The notes beneath the pieces are model-generated. The model was not told where the DNA came from, did no database searches, and was given only the letters and a program-made list of their open reading frames with translations. A program made the position numbers and the translations under genes. Positions 25,452-37,350 of a stretch of DNA of 64,000 nucleotides are shown one piece after another; the first letter of the stretch is position 1; each line of letters begins with the position of its first letter. Origin of the DNA: Pleodorina starrii (taxonomy: Eukaryota > Chlorophyta > Chlorophyceae > Chlamydomonadales > Volvocaceae); assembly GCA_030267565.1 (NCBI GenBank), contig BRXU01000002.1, positions 1,426,001-1,490,000 on the forward strand. Reading direction: 5' to 3'.

Positions 25452-28400
25452 ATGCATGCCGGAGGGGCCGGCATGCTGGCGCTCGTGCTGCTGATGGCAG
25501 CATCGCCAGCTGTGAGGGCTGCTAGTCCACAAACTGCGACAATCACGACTTCCACGACGGCAGTCGTGTACAAAACAGGCACGAATGGCTGTCCGATCAA
25601 TGCGTACAGTTACTGCAACTACACCAGAAATGGCAATGCGGCGATATGTCCCAGCTGCGCCGCTTGCAAGGTGAGGCATCCTTACTGATCGTTGCCGCCC
25701 TCTTTGTTTCCTGTCTGGTCGCATTGATTCCTAACAGCCCTGACCTCTTGGGCTTGGTTTGTCTCGCTTCCCATCTGTGCGTTCCAACAGACCATCGATG
25801 GCTATGGCGAGAACGTGCAGGTGAGCAGCTGCATGCGTATGTGAATGGGGTTGACCACACTTATCAGCGGATGCTTGCGTTGCGCAAGGTTGGGTGCCAG
25901 TCTGGGACTGAGGAGGTAGCTGTCAGGACCATGGAACTTGGGTCGCAGTAACTCCCCGACAGCATCAAGCTACAGTATTCTCGGTCACCTGCCACGCCTT
26001 GCCTTGACGCCCTCTGGATTCTCCGGTGTACTGCTGCCTTGCCTCCCCACGCCCCGCCCAACAGGCCTGCCGGCTGCCTTACAAGCTGAACGGCATCGTC
26101 CTGGACGCCGACATCTGTCCCAACAGCATTATGTCGACTCCGGTCTACGCCAACAGCGCCTCTTCCTCGGAGCGCGCCATTGGCACCCTCATCACCTACC
26201 GCACCGCTGCCGGCTGGCTCATCTCGACCGTGCGCCTGGACTGCCCCTGGCTGATGTGGTTCTCGTACAACGGCAAGGTGCCCGACTCGTCCGTGGCCCC
26301 CGCCCAGGTCAGCAGCAGCAGCACCTCTGCCATGAGCCGGCGACACCGGCGACAGCTGGCGGCCTCCGCCTCGGCCTCCGCCTCGGCGTCCGCCACGACC
26401 ACGAACATCTGCCCATCGCTGACGACGGATGGCAGCATTCTGTACGGCAAAGGCCAGGGGCAGTACCAGAATGGCCGCCCCGACACACGCAGCGCGCTGA
26501 GTCTGACGTACACGGCGTCCAAGGGCACTGTCGTGGCGCAGATTCCGATGTTCAGATACCAGGTACGGTAGCATTGCGTTTATTGATGAGGGATAAAAGA
26601 ACAGTTTCTCCTTGTTTAGAGTGCTTATGTGTGTGTACAGAGGCGCAACTGCCAGAATATGCTGGGATTTCGGTTGTGTACAGCCATGTACAGCATTGAA
26701 CGGCGGTGCTCGCATCTCGCAATGAGTGTGACCTCCAACATTGCGAAATGGATACACTTAAAAATATAGTCTCGGTGATATAAATTTTTGTTTTGATCGT
26801 GTTCACGCTACACTTAACGTCCAAACGCGACCGCATCGCTGTTTCATGCTTTTCCACACGCTCGAGGTATTCATTAGCGCTTGCGTCATCGCCTTTTGCC
26901 CATGCATCCCAGAACAACGGTGACGGCTCCAACAACAACGAGGACAACGGCGGCGACGGTTGGTACAGCTGCTACACGTTCATGCACCGAATGCAAAATA
27001 TCTCGACCACCTGCGAGAAGGCCAAGAACTCGTTGGTTTCCCTGACTCTCCCGCTGGTGTTCAAGGTCGTGTCGGACGGCACCAAGTGCTCTGTTGCAAG
27101 CGTGGAAACCACCGCCAAGACCTCTCCGGACAGCACCTTCACACCAACGACGGATTCCTCGTCACCGTCACCCTCGCCTTCGCCTTCCCCAATAACGACC
27201 AACCTCACGGACGCTGATGGCAAGGGCAAGTGTTACCCACAGTACGACAAGGATGGCAACGTCGTAAAGGTGACGTGCATCTACATCGAAATTCCGCCGG
27301 ATAGTGCCGTACAGGTCGACCCCAATGGCAATTTCAGAACCGACAGCGGTGTCAACAACACGGAGACTATTGCCAAGGAGGAGCACAAGGACGGCAGCCT
27401 CAAGGAGCTGCCGGGGGAAGCCTCACCCAGCCAATCATCTTCACCTTTCCCCAGCCCATCCCCCAGCCCGTCCCCCAGCCCCAGCCCGTCGCCTCCACCC
27501 GCCTCGTCCACATCACCCCCGGTGCCGCCAATCTTGTCCCCCTTGGACGAGCGCGCTCTGGACAGGCCAGTCATCGTCATTGACACTGGTGAGGACGACC
27601 CTGTCAGGAACTTTGAGAACCCGCCGATGGTGCCCGACACGACTGGCTCATCATTTGGTGTGGACTCCCCCGCTCTTGAGGGCCCCGGAACCTACACGCA
27701 CAACATCTCTACCGGCTCTGACACCGCTCTGGGCTCTGATGAGGGCGTCATCGAGGGCGGCACTGCCAAGGACCTGCCCATTGAGCTGGTCGCTGGAAAG
27801 GACGACAGCTATTATAACGACCAGCTCCCAGTTGAGCCATCTCCGTCTCCTTCAACAGGTCCTGAGCCGCACCCCAGCCCCGCCTCTCCCTCGCCCCTGG
27901 TTGAGCAGTCGCCCAGCCCCACCTCTCCCTCGCCCCTGGTCGAGCAGTCACCCAGCCCCGCGTCTCCCTCGCCCTTGGTTGAGCAGTCGCCCAGCCCCGC
28001 CTCTCCCTCGCCCCTGGTTGAGCAGTCGCCTAGCCCCGCGTCTCCCTCGCCCTTGGTTGAGCAGTCGCCCAGCCCCGCCTCTCCCTCGCCCCTGGTTGAG
28101 CAGTCGCCCAGCCCCGCCTCTCCCTCGCCCCTGGTTGAGCAGTCGCCCAGCCCCACCTCTCCCTCGCCCCTGGTCGAGCAGTCGCCCAGCCCGGCCTCTC
28201 CCTCGCCCTTGGTTGAGCAGTCGCCCAGCCCGGCCTCTCCCTCGCCCTTGGTCGAGCAGTCCCCCAGCCCCGCCTCTCCCTCGCCCCTGGCTGAGCAGTC
28301 GCCCAGCCCGGCCTCTCCCTCGCCCTTGGTTGAGCAGTCCCCCAGCCCCGCCTCTCCCTCGCCCCTGGTTGAGCAGTCCCCCAGCCCCGCCTCTCCCTCG

Positions 28401-31400
28401 CCCCTGGTTGAGCAGTCCCCCAGCCCCGCCTCTCCCTCGCCCCTGGTTGAGCAGTCGCCTAGCCCGGCCTCTCCCTCGCCCCTGGTTCAGCAGTCGCCTA
28501 GCCCGGCATCTCCGTGGCCCCTGGTTGAGCAGTCGCCTAGCCCGGCATCTCCCTCACCCCTGGTTGAGCAGTCCCCCAGCCCGGCCTCTCCCTCGCCCCT
28601 GGTTGAGCAGTCCCCCAGCCCGGTCTCTCCCTCGCCCCTGGTTGAGCAGTCCCCCAGCCCGGCCTCTCCCTCGCCCCTGGTTGAGCAGTCCCCCAGCCCG
28701 GTCTCTCCCTCGCCCCTGGTTGAGCAGTCCCCCAGCCCGGCCTCTCCTTCGCCCCTGGTTGAGCAGTCGCCCAGCCCGGCCTCTCCCTCGCCCCTGGTTG
28801 AGCAGTCGCCTAGCCCGGCCTCTCCCTCGCCCCTGGTTGAGCAGTCCCCCAGCCCCGCCTCTCCCTCGCCCCTGGTTGAGCAGTCCCCCAGCCCCGCCTC
28901 TCCCTCGCCCCTGGTTGAGCAGTCGCCCAGACCGGTCTCTCCCTCGCCCCTGGTTGAGCAGTCCCCCAGCCCGGCCTCTCCTTCGCCCCTGGTTGAGCAG
29001 TCGCCCAGCCCGGCCTCTCCCTCGCCCCTGGTTGAGCAGTCGCCTAGCCCGGCCTCTCCCTCGCCCCTGGTTGAGCAGTCCCCCAGCCCCGCCTCTCCCT
29101 CGCCCCTGGTTGAGCAGTCCCCCAGCCCCGCCTCTCCCTCGCCCCTGGTTGAGCAGTCCCCCAGCCCGGCCTCTCCCTCGCCCCTGGTTGAGCAGTCGCC
29201 CAGCCCGGCCTCTCCCTCGCCCCTGGTTGAGCAGTCGCCTAGCCCGGCCTCTCCCTCGCCCCTGGTTGAGCAGTCGCCCAGACCGGTCTCTCCCTCGCCC
29301 CTGGTTGAGCAGTCCCCCAGCCCCGCCCCTCCCTCGCCCCTGGTTGAGCAGTCGCCCAGCCCGACCTCTCCCTCGCCCCTGGTTGAGGAGTCGCCCAGCC
29401 CAGACCTGCCATCTCCCACACCGTCACCCTTCCCATCTTCCATGCCGTCGCCATATCTACCTCCCTCGCCGTCCCGCTCTCCAGCGCCAGGCCTCTGCGA
29501 ATGCCCGCCGCCCGCGAACGCCAACGGCCTCTGTGTTGGATCCGATTCCGGCCGTATTCCGCTACAATGGTTCTCCCGTCGAACCGGTGCAAAGGTGGCG
29601 ACACAGTGCATCGAACCGCCCTCTGTCGACAAGGAAACGGGTGCGCTGGTTCTGCCCATCTGCTTCCGGCGCTCCTGCATCGTGTCTGATGGCTCGATGG
29701 ATGCCGACGACCTCGACCTGACGGCGCCGAACGTGACCCTGCCGGCGGCCTTCCAGCAGTCTTCTGTGGGTATGGCTCTGACGCTGCTGCGGCCCTCGTG
29801 CGCGAAGGAGGCTTGGGCTGAGGGCTACCCCGTTGCTGAGGACAAGTACAACTCGCTCCTGTTCAATGAGGCCGACACGGTGACGACTCCCGGCGGCGGC
29901 CTGGCCAAGTTTACGGCACACCTGCTCGCGACGGCTTACTGTGACGACCGCAGCGCCGTGTTTATGCTCAACGTGATGCCGCTGCAGTTGGTGGACACTG
30001 TGTACAACATGTGCCCCAAGCACGCCATCCCCGACAAGAGCAACGGCAACACAGACTGCCCCGCGGGCAAGGTCATGGTGTATCTGGACATTACGGACAA
30101 GGACTGGAAGAAGGACTACGCCTATTCCACAGTCAAGCAGGTGTGTGGGGCCGGTGGGTGCCGGGGCTGATGATATTCTGGTTGATTCGGTTCCAAACGC
30201 CATGTGGGTTTTGCGGGTTTTGCCGATGTCGGTGGTTTGGGGCTCGAAGCTTGGGGCTGGTGGCTGCGGCGTTGATGGGCTTTTGTTGGTTGATGGTGTT
30301 CGGACCATCACGTAATGTACCTACGTTGGCATGCTAGTTTCTAACCTGCCGTGCATCCCTTTCATGCCTCGCTCCCGCCTGTCCCCCTCTTCCGCAACCG
30401 TCCCCTTCAGTGCGTGGACCCCGCCAACTACGATATGTTTGGTGGCGAGATGGCCATTTCCTACTGCTGGTCGTTTGGCCAGATGCCCGACCCCTTCGCA
30501 ATACGGCCCTTCCGCGTCCGCATGCCCAACGTTACCTACTACAACATTCAGCGGATGCCTGGAGGCAGCTGGGAAACCAAGTAAGATTCAGGGAGGGCGG
30601 CGGCATGGGATGTGCAGGGGCGGGGGCCTGCAGGCTGGCCGTGGCGGGCAGTGGAGAAGGGAAATGCAAGCTCCGCACCCGGCTCTCTCTCGCGCGCTCT
30701 TATTCAGCAACGTCGTGCCCCTCCCTCCCTCTTGCCCCAGGGTGAACCAGCCCATCAACCGCGGCGTGACGGTGACACTGAAGGTCAACCCGGTGAAGGA
30801 CAAGGCCATTTACATATCTGAGAGCGGCACCTACACGCTGCCCTCGACCGGAATCTATTCTGTGGATCTGGAGATTTTGGTTCCGGTCGGCTTGGACGAT
30901 CAGTCTGTGTCCGTGCAGATGTTTGGCCCGCCCAACCCGCCGCCGCCGACGGAACTGTGCCCCTGCCCCAAGGCCGTGCCTTCTGACGGCGTATGCCCCG
31001 GCAACACGGCCATGATGACGGCGTCGCTGGTGGCCAATCCCAACGTCACGCAGCAGGGCTGCATCCCCTCGCCCTACTGGGATGGCGCCAAGGGCGAGCT
31101 CATGTTTTCGCACTGCTGGCGCTACCTGTGCCTGGATTCCAGGTTCCAGAAGCAGGACTACTTTCTGGATCTTGAGTTTACGGACAAGTACAATGTGGGC
31201 GACGTTCCTGCGGGCCTGCACCGCCTGGACTGGTTCAAGCCCAAGGTGGTGGACATGTTCCTCAAGTTCCGGTACAACGACCAGACCAACCCCGACGACT
31301 ATGCGCAGTTTTCGTCGCGCAGCGGCCAGTCGCAGTACATCACCATCCCGCCCGGCGGCGTTCGCCAGATGGCGGTGCGCTTTAAGATTCCGTACAACAT

Positions 31401-32985
31401 GATTTACGACACAAACTCGGGCTCGGTCAATCTCAACACAGACGTTAGCCGCCTGCTGCCGCCTCCGCCTCCGCCGCTGGCCATCACCAATTATTCGTAC
31501 ACGGTCAACCGCACCGGCACCGTCCTCAAGTCGCAGATTTTCGTCAACGATCTGGTTAACAGCAGCAATCTGGATCTGGCTTCCATGTCCAACTTCAGCT
31601 CGGACATCCAGGGCAAGCTGGAGTCGTACATCATGACCTCGGATGTGACCTTCCCCGACTACGGCCTCGTCAAGAGCTGCACGCCCTCGGACATCCAGAC
31701 CGTACTGAATATGGTCGCCAGCAAGTACGGTGTCAGCGCAGATGCGCTGTCAGCGTCGTGCCAGTACAATTACGTCAAGCCCGGCACCGCCACGGCCGCC
31801 CGCCGTCGTGGCCTGCTGCAAACCACAGGCAACATCTGCAAGCCGCGCATTTCGCTGACCATTACACTGCCGCTCAACGCACCGCTCAACGGCAACATGA
31901 CCGAGACGCTCTCGGCCGCCACCGCCGCCGCCAATGCGGTTTACACCGCCCTGGGTAGCGAGGCGTGCTACGTGCCCACGGGCGCGGAGAGCACCATTGG
32001 CACGGTGATTTCGTTCAGCACCACCAACCCCAAGGCCACGTGCGAGTATCTGCTGCAGGTGCGAACGTGATTTCAAGCTTGTATGTGCGTACTCGTAGGG
32101 AATCATTCACGACAATGATTTGCAATTAAGGTGTAGGCAGGTCAGTGGTGTTAGCGCGAGGCTTCGTTGTGGGCCCGATCTACGCTGTCCCGCACTCCCG
32201 CCGTAGCCCCCTGCCCGCGGTCCGCCAAACCTGACGCCTTTGCGGCCTTTGCCTCCTTCTCTCCCTGCCCGCCTATGCGCACTCACAGGCGTTTGCTGCT
32301 TCCAACAACCTGACCACGGACATTGTCCGCACCTTGAGCTGCGGCAACAATGAGCCCAAGAAGCCCTACTCAGTCGGCCTCATTGGTAAGTGACCTTACG
32401 GCTCCGGCGGCCTCCGGTGAATGTGGGTCACGCGCCTGTCTACAGGTTGGGGTACATCGATAATTTTATAGCGGCACTGCATATTGTGACCGACCCTCTC
32501 GCGGCTCCGCCAGCATGATGTATGCATTTTGCCTTGTAATGCCCCGTCCTAGGTTCTCCGCATCGTTAGCCCGTTAGCGCCGATCTGGGTTTGGCCCCTC
32601 TACCGCCCGTTGCCCAACGCCGCTCCCGCTCGCCCCTGCCCTTCCTCCCTGGCCTGCAGTCCTCTGGTCCGTGCTGGGTGCCGTCGGCATCATCGTCATT
32701 GTGCTGGGCACGGTTCTGCTTGTAGCCTGGCGCCGCCGCCGTGCCCAAAACCTCATGTTTATCGACTCCGCCCGCTCGGATTATTTCAAGCGCCCGTCCT
32801 CGCCCGGCTCGCCCAACAACAAGGTTATCCCCACGGACGACTACGGCCGACGCGCTCTGGGCGAGGGCCTGGACCGCCCGGACTCGCCGGCGCGGAGGAT
32901 CTACCCCGCGGGCGGCGCGGTGCCGGCGGTGGCGGTGGGCGGCAGGGCTCGGATCTCGGCGTGGCGCGACCCCGAGGCGGCGTAG
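25452..32985 (+). CDS. Giant type I membrane hydroxyproline-rich glycoprotein, copy 1 (eight exons)
   Basis: Exons, all GT-AG and in phase: 25452-25670, 25791-25820 (30-nt microexon TIDGYGENVQ), 26065-26562, 26913-30140, 30411-30580, 30741-32058, 32289-32385, 32660-32985; about 1961 aa. Layout: signal peptide (MHAGGAGMLALVLLMAASPAVRA); a Cys-containing region ([20 protein letters not shown]); an exon 3 domain ([21 protein letters not shown], basic RRHRRQL site); a Cys-rich domain ([11 protein letters not shown]); a Pro-rich arm with 39 copies of a 13-residue [13 protein letters not shown] unit (about residues 570-1080); two Cys-containing ectodomains ([33 protein letters not shown]); a TM helix (GIIVIVLGTVLLVAW); a stop-transfer RRRR; and a cytoplasmic tail of about 80 aa. 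SP repeats are hydroxylated and glycosylated in algal walls, so this is probably a wall-spanning or extracellular-matrix-anchored adhesion or sensor protein. It lacks an obvious pherophorin C-terminal signature. Family not recognised. Confidence 0.85.
27880..29400 (+). repeat. 39-bp coding minisatellite, 39 copies (SPSP..PLVEQ)
   Basis: The LVE(Q/E) unit recurs from 27901 to 29383, a distance of exactly 38 x 39 bp, so all 39 copies are in register without indels. Variants are S/T/V/P at one position and rare R for S. Because 39 is divisible by 3 and stops are absent, long spurious frames appear in other frames and on the opposite strand. Confidence 0.95.
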
Positions 32986-35900
32986 CACAGGTGGCACCCG
33001 CTCGTGTCGTCGCATTACGGAACAGCGGCCGTGTCTGCCGCCGTTGTGTGTACATACGTTTCCACGGCCTGCTGAAACATGTGTGAAAATGATGTGCGGG
33101 AATGTTTTGCCTACCTGTGACCCTGACCGTGAATAATAACCGTTTTGTTTCTGGCACGAGAGCCCGTCCGCGACTCAAATAAAGCGCAGCGCGGCATGCA
33201 GGAGGCCCCTGCATGCTACATTGCGGCGCGGCGCGGGCCAACAATGACTATCGGATGACTATGTATGCGCGTGCTTGCCTGCCATGTAGTATGTGTGGCA
33301 GCAGGATTGGGCCACCGCTGCTTCAAATATGTCCCAGACGAGGCTCTGCTGCCACACATACTAGCGACATATTTGAGGCAGCGGTGGCACATAGTAAAGA
33401 GATGCGTAGTTGCTCGTGGCATGTTTGGTCTTATGTCCTTTTGCGGCGGGGCGGGCGGCCTGCTGCTGTACAGTTTGGCGCTGGGCGGGGCGGCCGCGCG
33501 AAAGCAGGGATGACACCAGCACCAGCGCCGACTGCAGATGCAATTTTTTCACGTCAACCAGCACGTATTGTATGTAGATCCGTGTCTGGAGTCGGCGTGC
33601 TTCTCCTTGTGTGACGTGAAGGAAGGGGGCTGCGTTTTCTTTCCTTGCGTTTTCGTTGGTGCAGATGATGGTACGTTGTCGCAAATACATAAACACCCGT
33701 TGTGTACAGATGTGATTTACCAATGCATAGTTGTACGATCAGGATTGCTGTAGGCACCCATGCGCTGGCTCCTGAGGTTGCGTTTATTGCTAAAGTTGGT
33801 TGTTGTGTACATATGCTGCTGGCGGATGTGCGCTGCTGTATATATCTCTCTCCGAAGGGCCCCGCGGGGCTGCACGCATGGCTGATGGTTGCCTGGGGGT
33901 GACGTGAATGGGTTGGAGGACCCTTGCCAGGGTGCGCGTGTGGGATCAGCCAACAGCATCTGACGAAGTGACGCAATTGAGTTGATTGTAGCCGGACTGG
34001 CGTATTGGAAATTCCTGAAACGCGTGGTTGGCTCAAGGTTGCACGCGGTAGTACATTCCGATTGATTGTGACGACTGCCGGCTGGTCGCGTGTACGTACA
34101 AGAACCGACGATCGTGAACGCCGTCCCCGAGGCGGATTAGTGACGTCGGTGCGATGGCGACGGATGAGCAGTTTCAGGGCTCCTGTTGATACCTGTTGTC
34201 ATTGTCTGCAGCGCGCGAGTCGCGCGTGCGAGATAGTTGCGTCATGCAAAAGCAGGTCGAGTGTTGTCGATCGCGCGTGTGTGCGTGTGTGTGTGTGCCT
34301 GGGGTTTCATGTGCCGTGCTGGCGTGTTCACGAGTGTTCCATGCAGGTGAGAGGTTACGCAAATCACGAGTGGTATGTGCACGCCGCAGGGACTCCCGCG
34401 GCGCTCCCTCGGGATTCGCCAAAATAAAACAGGGGGAGGGGGACCGAATCAAAGTCGTGCAGTCGTACAGCGTAGACTTGAGGGGACATATGTGGGCGCG
34501 CACGCCTTCTTTTATCGGTGTTGTGTGTGTTTCGCGTCGCGGCGCTGATGAGGAAGAGTTGTCGTCTTGTGAATCCCGTCCATTGTTCTGTCCAACTTTT
34601 GCGGGCCTGTGGCGAGTGCTCTGCCGTGATTCCGACTGCAACATTACCCTCCAAGTCACAGGTCGCAAGCAAATAATTAAAGATGGGCTAAACGCTGAGG
34701 AAGCGCGAGCCCCTTTAGAGACTACGTGCATTTGGCGGGCGACCTTCTTGGGTTTGCTTGGATCGCAAGCGGCCGGGACTCATCGTTCCCGCCGGCGGCG
34801 CGGCGAACAATAACAGCCCGTCATATCATCGTTGAGTTTCGTGCCGTGTGCAAGCCTTTTAGGTCACACACACTGCGTGTTCAGGGTTGGAATAACATCT
34901 TTGTGCCTGTTCAATCCGCATTACACGCGTATTGCGTAATGCCTCCATCCACCTCTCCCTTGCAACACCCAGCGTTCTGACCGCGGTCAGGAAATGGGCG
35001 CCGGCAGGCTGAACGCCTGTCCTATTGAGATATGGCATGTGGGTCGGTAGTTGACGGATGGTTGGATGAATGGATTTACATGCGGTGTTGCGGATGGACT
35101 GCATTTCGGTACTATTGCGGTTGTAGTGAATGTGGTAGTGGAGGCGTGTGGTCATACATGCACCGGCTGACGGGCTGAGGCCGCTGTCGCGGCGGTGCGG
35201 CGGTGCACGCACACTCACTCCAGTGTTACGTCCCCATGGCCGTGTTTTTGTGGAGGGCTGCAGCGGTATAGCTAGGCGTGAGAGCCGGGAGTGCGCGTTC
35301 ATTTTGCGGCGCCAGTGGACAAGAGCGAGCTTTTGTGTGCAATGCGACTGCGACTCCGAACGTCGGCCCCGCCTGCCGTCTCTTCCCTGCTCCTCGGGCA
35401 TGCCTGTAACCTGAACGTCTTGTGCTGCAGCAGAGCCGTGAGCGGCCGCCGGCCAGCCATGCTGTCCCGCTCCCCTGATTGTTATGTGAAAGCGTAGCGT
35501 CAAGTTATGGGCGAAAAAATACCACACGTGACTCGTTGCAGGGGGTTCGTTGCAGGGGGCCCCGACCCCTCGGAATGGTCACGACACAGCACGTGCGCAG
35601 CACAGCGCGTGCAACGGCCACGCAGAACGCAGTATGTCGGGACAGAGGGGTAGAGCCAGCGGGCCAGGTGGCCGTGCAATTGAGCAGAGACGAGCAGGGC
35701 TAAACGAACGCTCACCCACACAACCAGAAAGCACACCCCACGCGGCGGGACGTCTCCCACTGGGGTACCATGTGGGGGCCGGGGGGGGGGGCCTCGCGGC
35801 CTGACATGATCTCCGCTTCCAATAACTCCATCCATGCGTTCATTCTGTCAGCAGCGACGGTCGGTCCCGGTTTGCATCTCGTCAGACCACCGTCTGGCGG

Positions 35901-37350
35901 TTCTCAGCATCTCGGGGCCTGGGTCCTGGCCCGGCCCAGGGTTGTCTAGGGCACCTGCCTTATTTCGTTGCAGCCCGCCAGTTGCTGTCAGGTCTGTTGG
36001 TGAGCCTTCTTTCGGGGGGCCGGGGCCCGTCGCCAATTGCGGAGCCTCATGGCAAACTCCCACGCCGTGGCCGCGGGTTTCTGAGCCTTCCCCCCGAGCT
36101 TGTTCGTTCCTGACTGGGTGACTTGTGCTGTCTGCTGGTCTGGCCTCGGCTGCCCAGGTCGTCGCCTCTGTTGCAGTGCACGGCCAGCCGGCCCTCTGAC
36201 AATGTCGGTGGGCGCTCCACGCTTTTCAGCTTGGCCTAGGAAGCTGACACAAACGTGCCGCCCCTTTCCGAATGGTGATCCGTTGGGTATGTTGCTGTAA
36301 AATGATTCATTCACGATGGCGGAGGCTGTGCCTCATCAGTTTATCTGAGGTGGCTACGTGGGGACAGACGAAACCTTTTTGGAACAAGAACTTTTCAATA
36401 CCGCGAAATTAACCAAAAGCGCTTTCTTCAAAGAACGTAAGGCAGCTTAGTTTCAGTCATAAGAGAGCAACTGGATGCGGGCTCATGGATTCTGTTAGTG
36501 CTGTCACCCTTGGTCACGAACCGACCGAAACAGTGAGGCAAAACCCCTGCAACTTTAAATGCGCCAGAATCGAACGAACGCTGTCCTCACAAAAAATCTT
36601 GAATGTAAGCTAAATTGTAGTCCGGTGAAAAGTTTAGGGGAGGGAAGTTGCATAGGGCCCGCGTTGTCCAGTAGCAGCGCCGAGGTACATGAGGGCACCG
36701 ATTTTGCCCCGCATTTTCATTCTCATACAAGTCACGTTACTTCATAAAATTATACATACGTACAACTTGAAAGGCACATCAAGCCGCAGTCTTCGCTCGC
36801 GCAAACGAATAACACAGCAGCAGGTGCGTGTGAACAGGGCACTCGAGCCCACTTGCAGCTTGCGGCTTGCATCAAGTCCTATAGGATTTTCATATCGAGC
36901 AGATGCCATTATAACAATGCACACGCGTCTTTGCCCACGGCTGACTCTGGCCATCGCCCCATCCCTTGAATGCTGCATGCTGTTCCTTACAGAGACTCTG
37001 AAGAGATTTACAAGTCAATATTTACCAAGCACACGAGTACACTTCAGGTAAGCTGTGAATCGCAACGTCCTTTTGTGAGGTTGCCCGCCGCATATGGGCA
37101 AATACAAGGTTCTTGCTCGATGATCCATACGGGCATTCGTCCTTAAATTGTAGAGCTGAATGTGAGAATTGCTCGCCCGTTTTAATAAGGCTTTCTCGCC
37201 TGGAGCAATATTGTTCACGTGACCTTGAGTAAGACCTCAGTTTTAGCCGATTTCCGTCGGTTCAGCACAGTTTAGTTCATCAGTAAATTATTAGTTCAAA
37301 GGTATTTTGCCTTAATTTTGTTGCAGGTCAACACATTGTAAAGCGGTCAA
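32986..37350. other. Spacer between tandem HRGP genes; 3' region plus promoter of copy 2
   Basis: Begins with the 3' flank of copy 1 (AATAAA at 33177 and the interleaved inverted repeats at 33288-33388) and ends with sequence similar to the upstream region of copy 1 (about 36620-37350). In between are GT-rich simple repeats (about 34270-34300), a G run near 35790 and anonymous frames. No gene is supported. Confidence 0.5.
33288..33388. repeat. Two interleaved inverted repeats (pseudoknot order)
   Basis: agtatgtgtggcagcag (33288-33304) pairs perfectly with 33346-33362. gccaccgctgcttcaaatat.. (33311-33333) pairs with 33366-33388 with one mismatch. The order a-b-a'-b' is that of an H-type pseudoknot, not a nested hairpin. 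It lies 300 bp past the copy 1 stop codon. Confidence 0.75.

Noticed and set aside
28487..29680. 397-residue minus-strand frame of [13 protein letters not shown] repeats (also 41441-43198 and 39980-40768)
   Set aside because: Antisense shadow of the same repeat arrays; no splice or start evidence.
27304..29721. 805-residue plus-strand frame rich in [13 protein letters not shown] repeats (and similar at 40933-43008)
   Set aside because: Out-of-frame shadow of the 39-bp and 42-bp coding repeats; the repeat length is a multiple of three and lacks stops in several frames.
33177..33182. AATAAA as poly(A) signal of HRGP copy 1
   Set aside because: Volvocine algae mainly use TGTAA; a single AATAAA in AT-richer flank is not evidence by itself.
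35834..36121. Possible LINE endonuclease-like fragment (SSDHRLAV)
   Set aside because: Only a short motif match with no flanking endonuclease blocks or RT; too weak.
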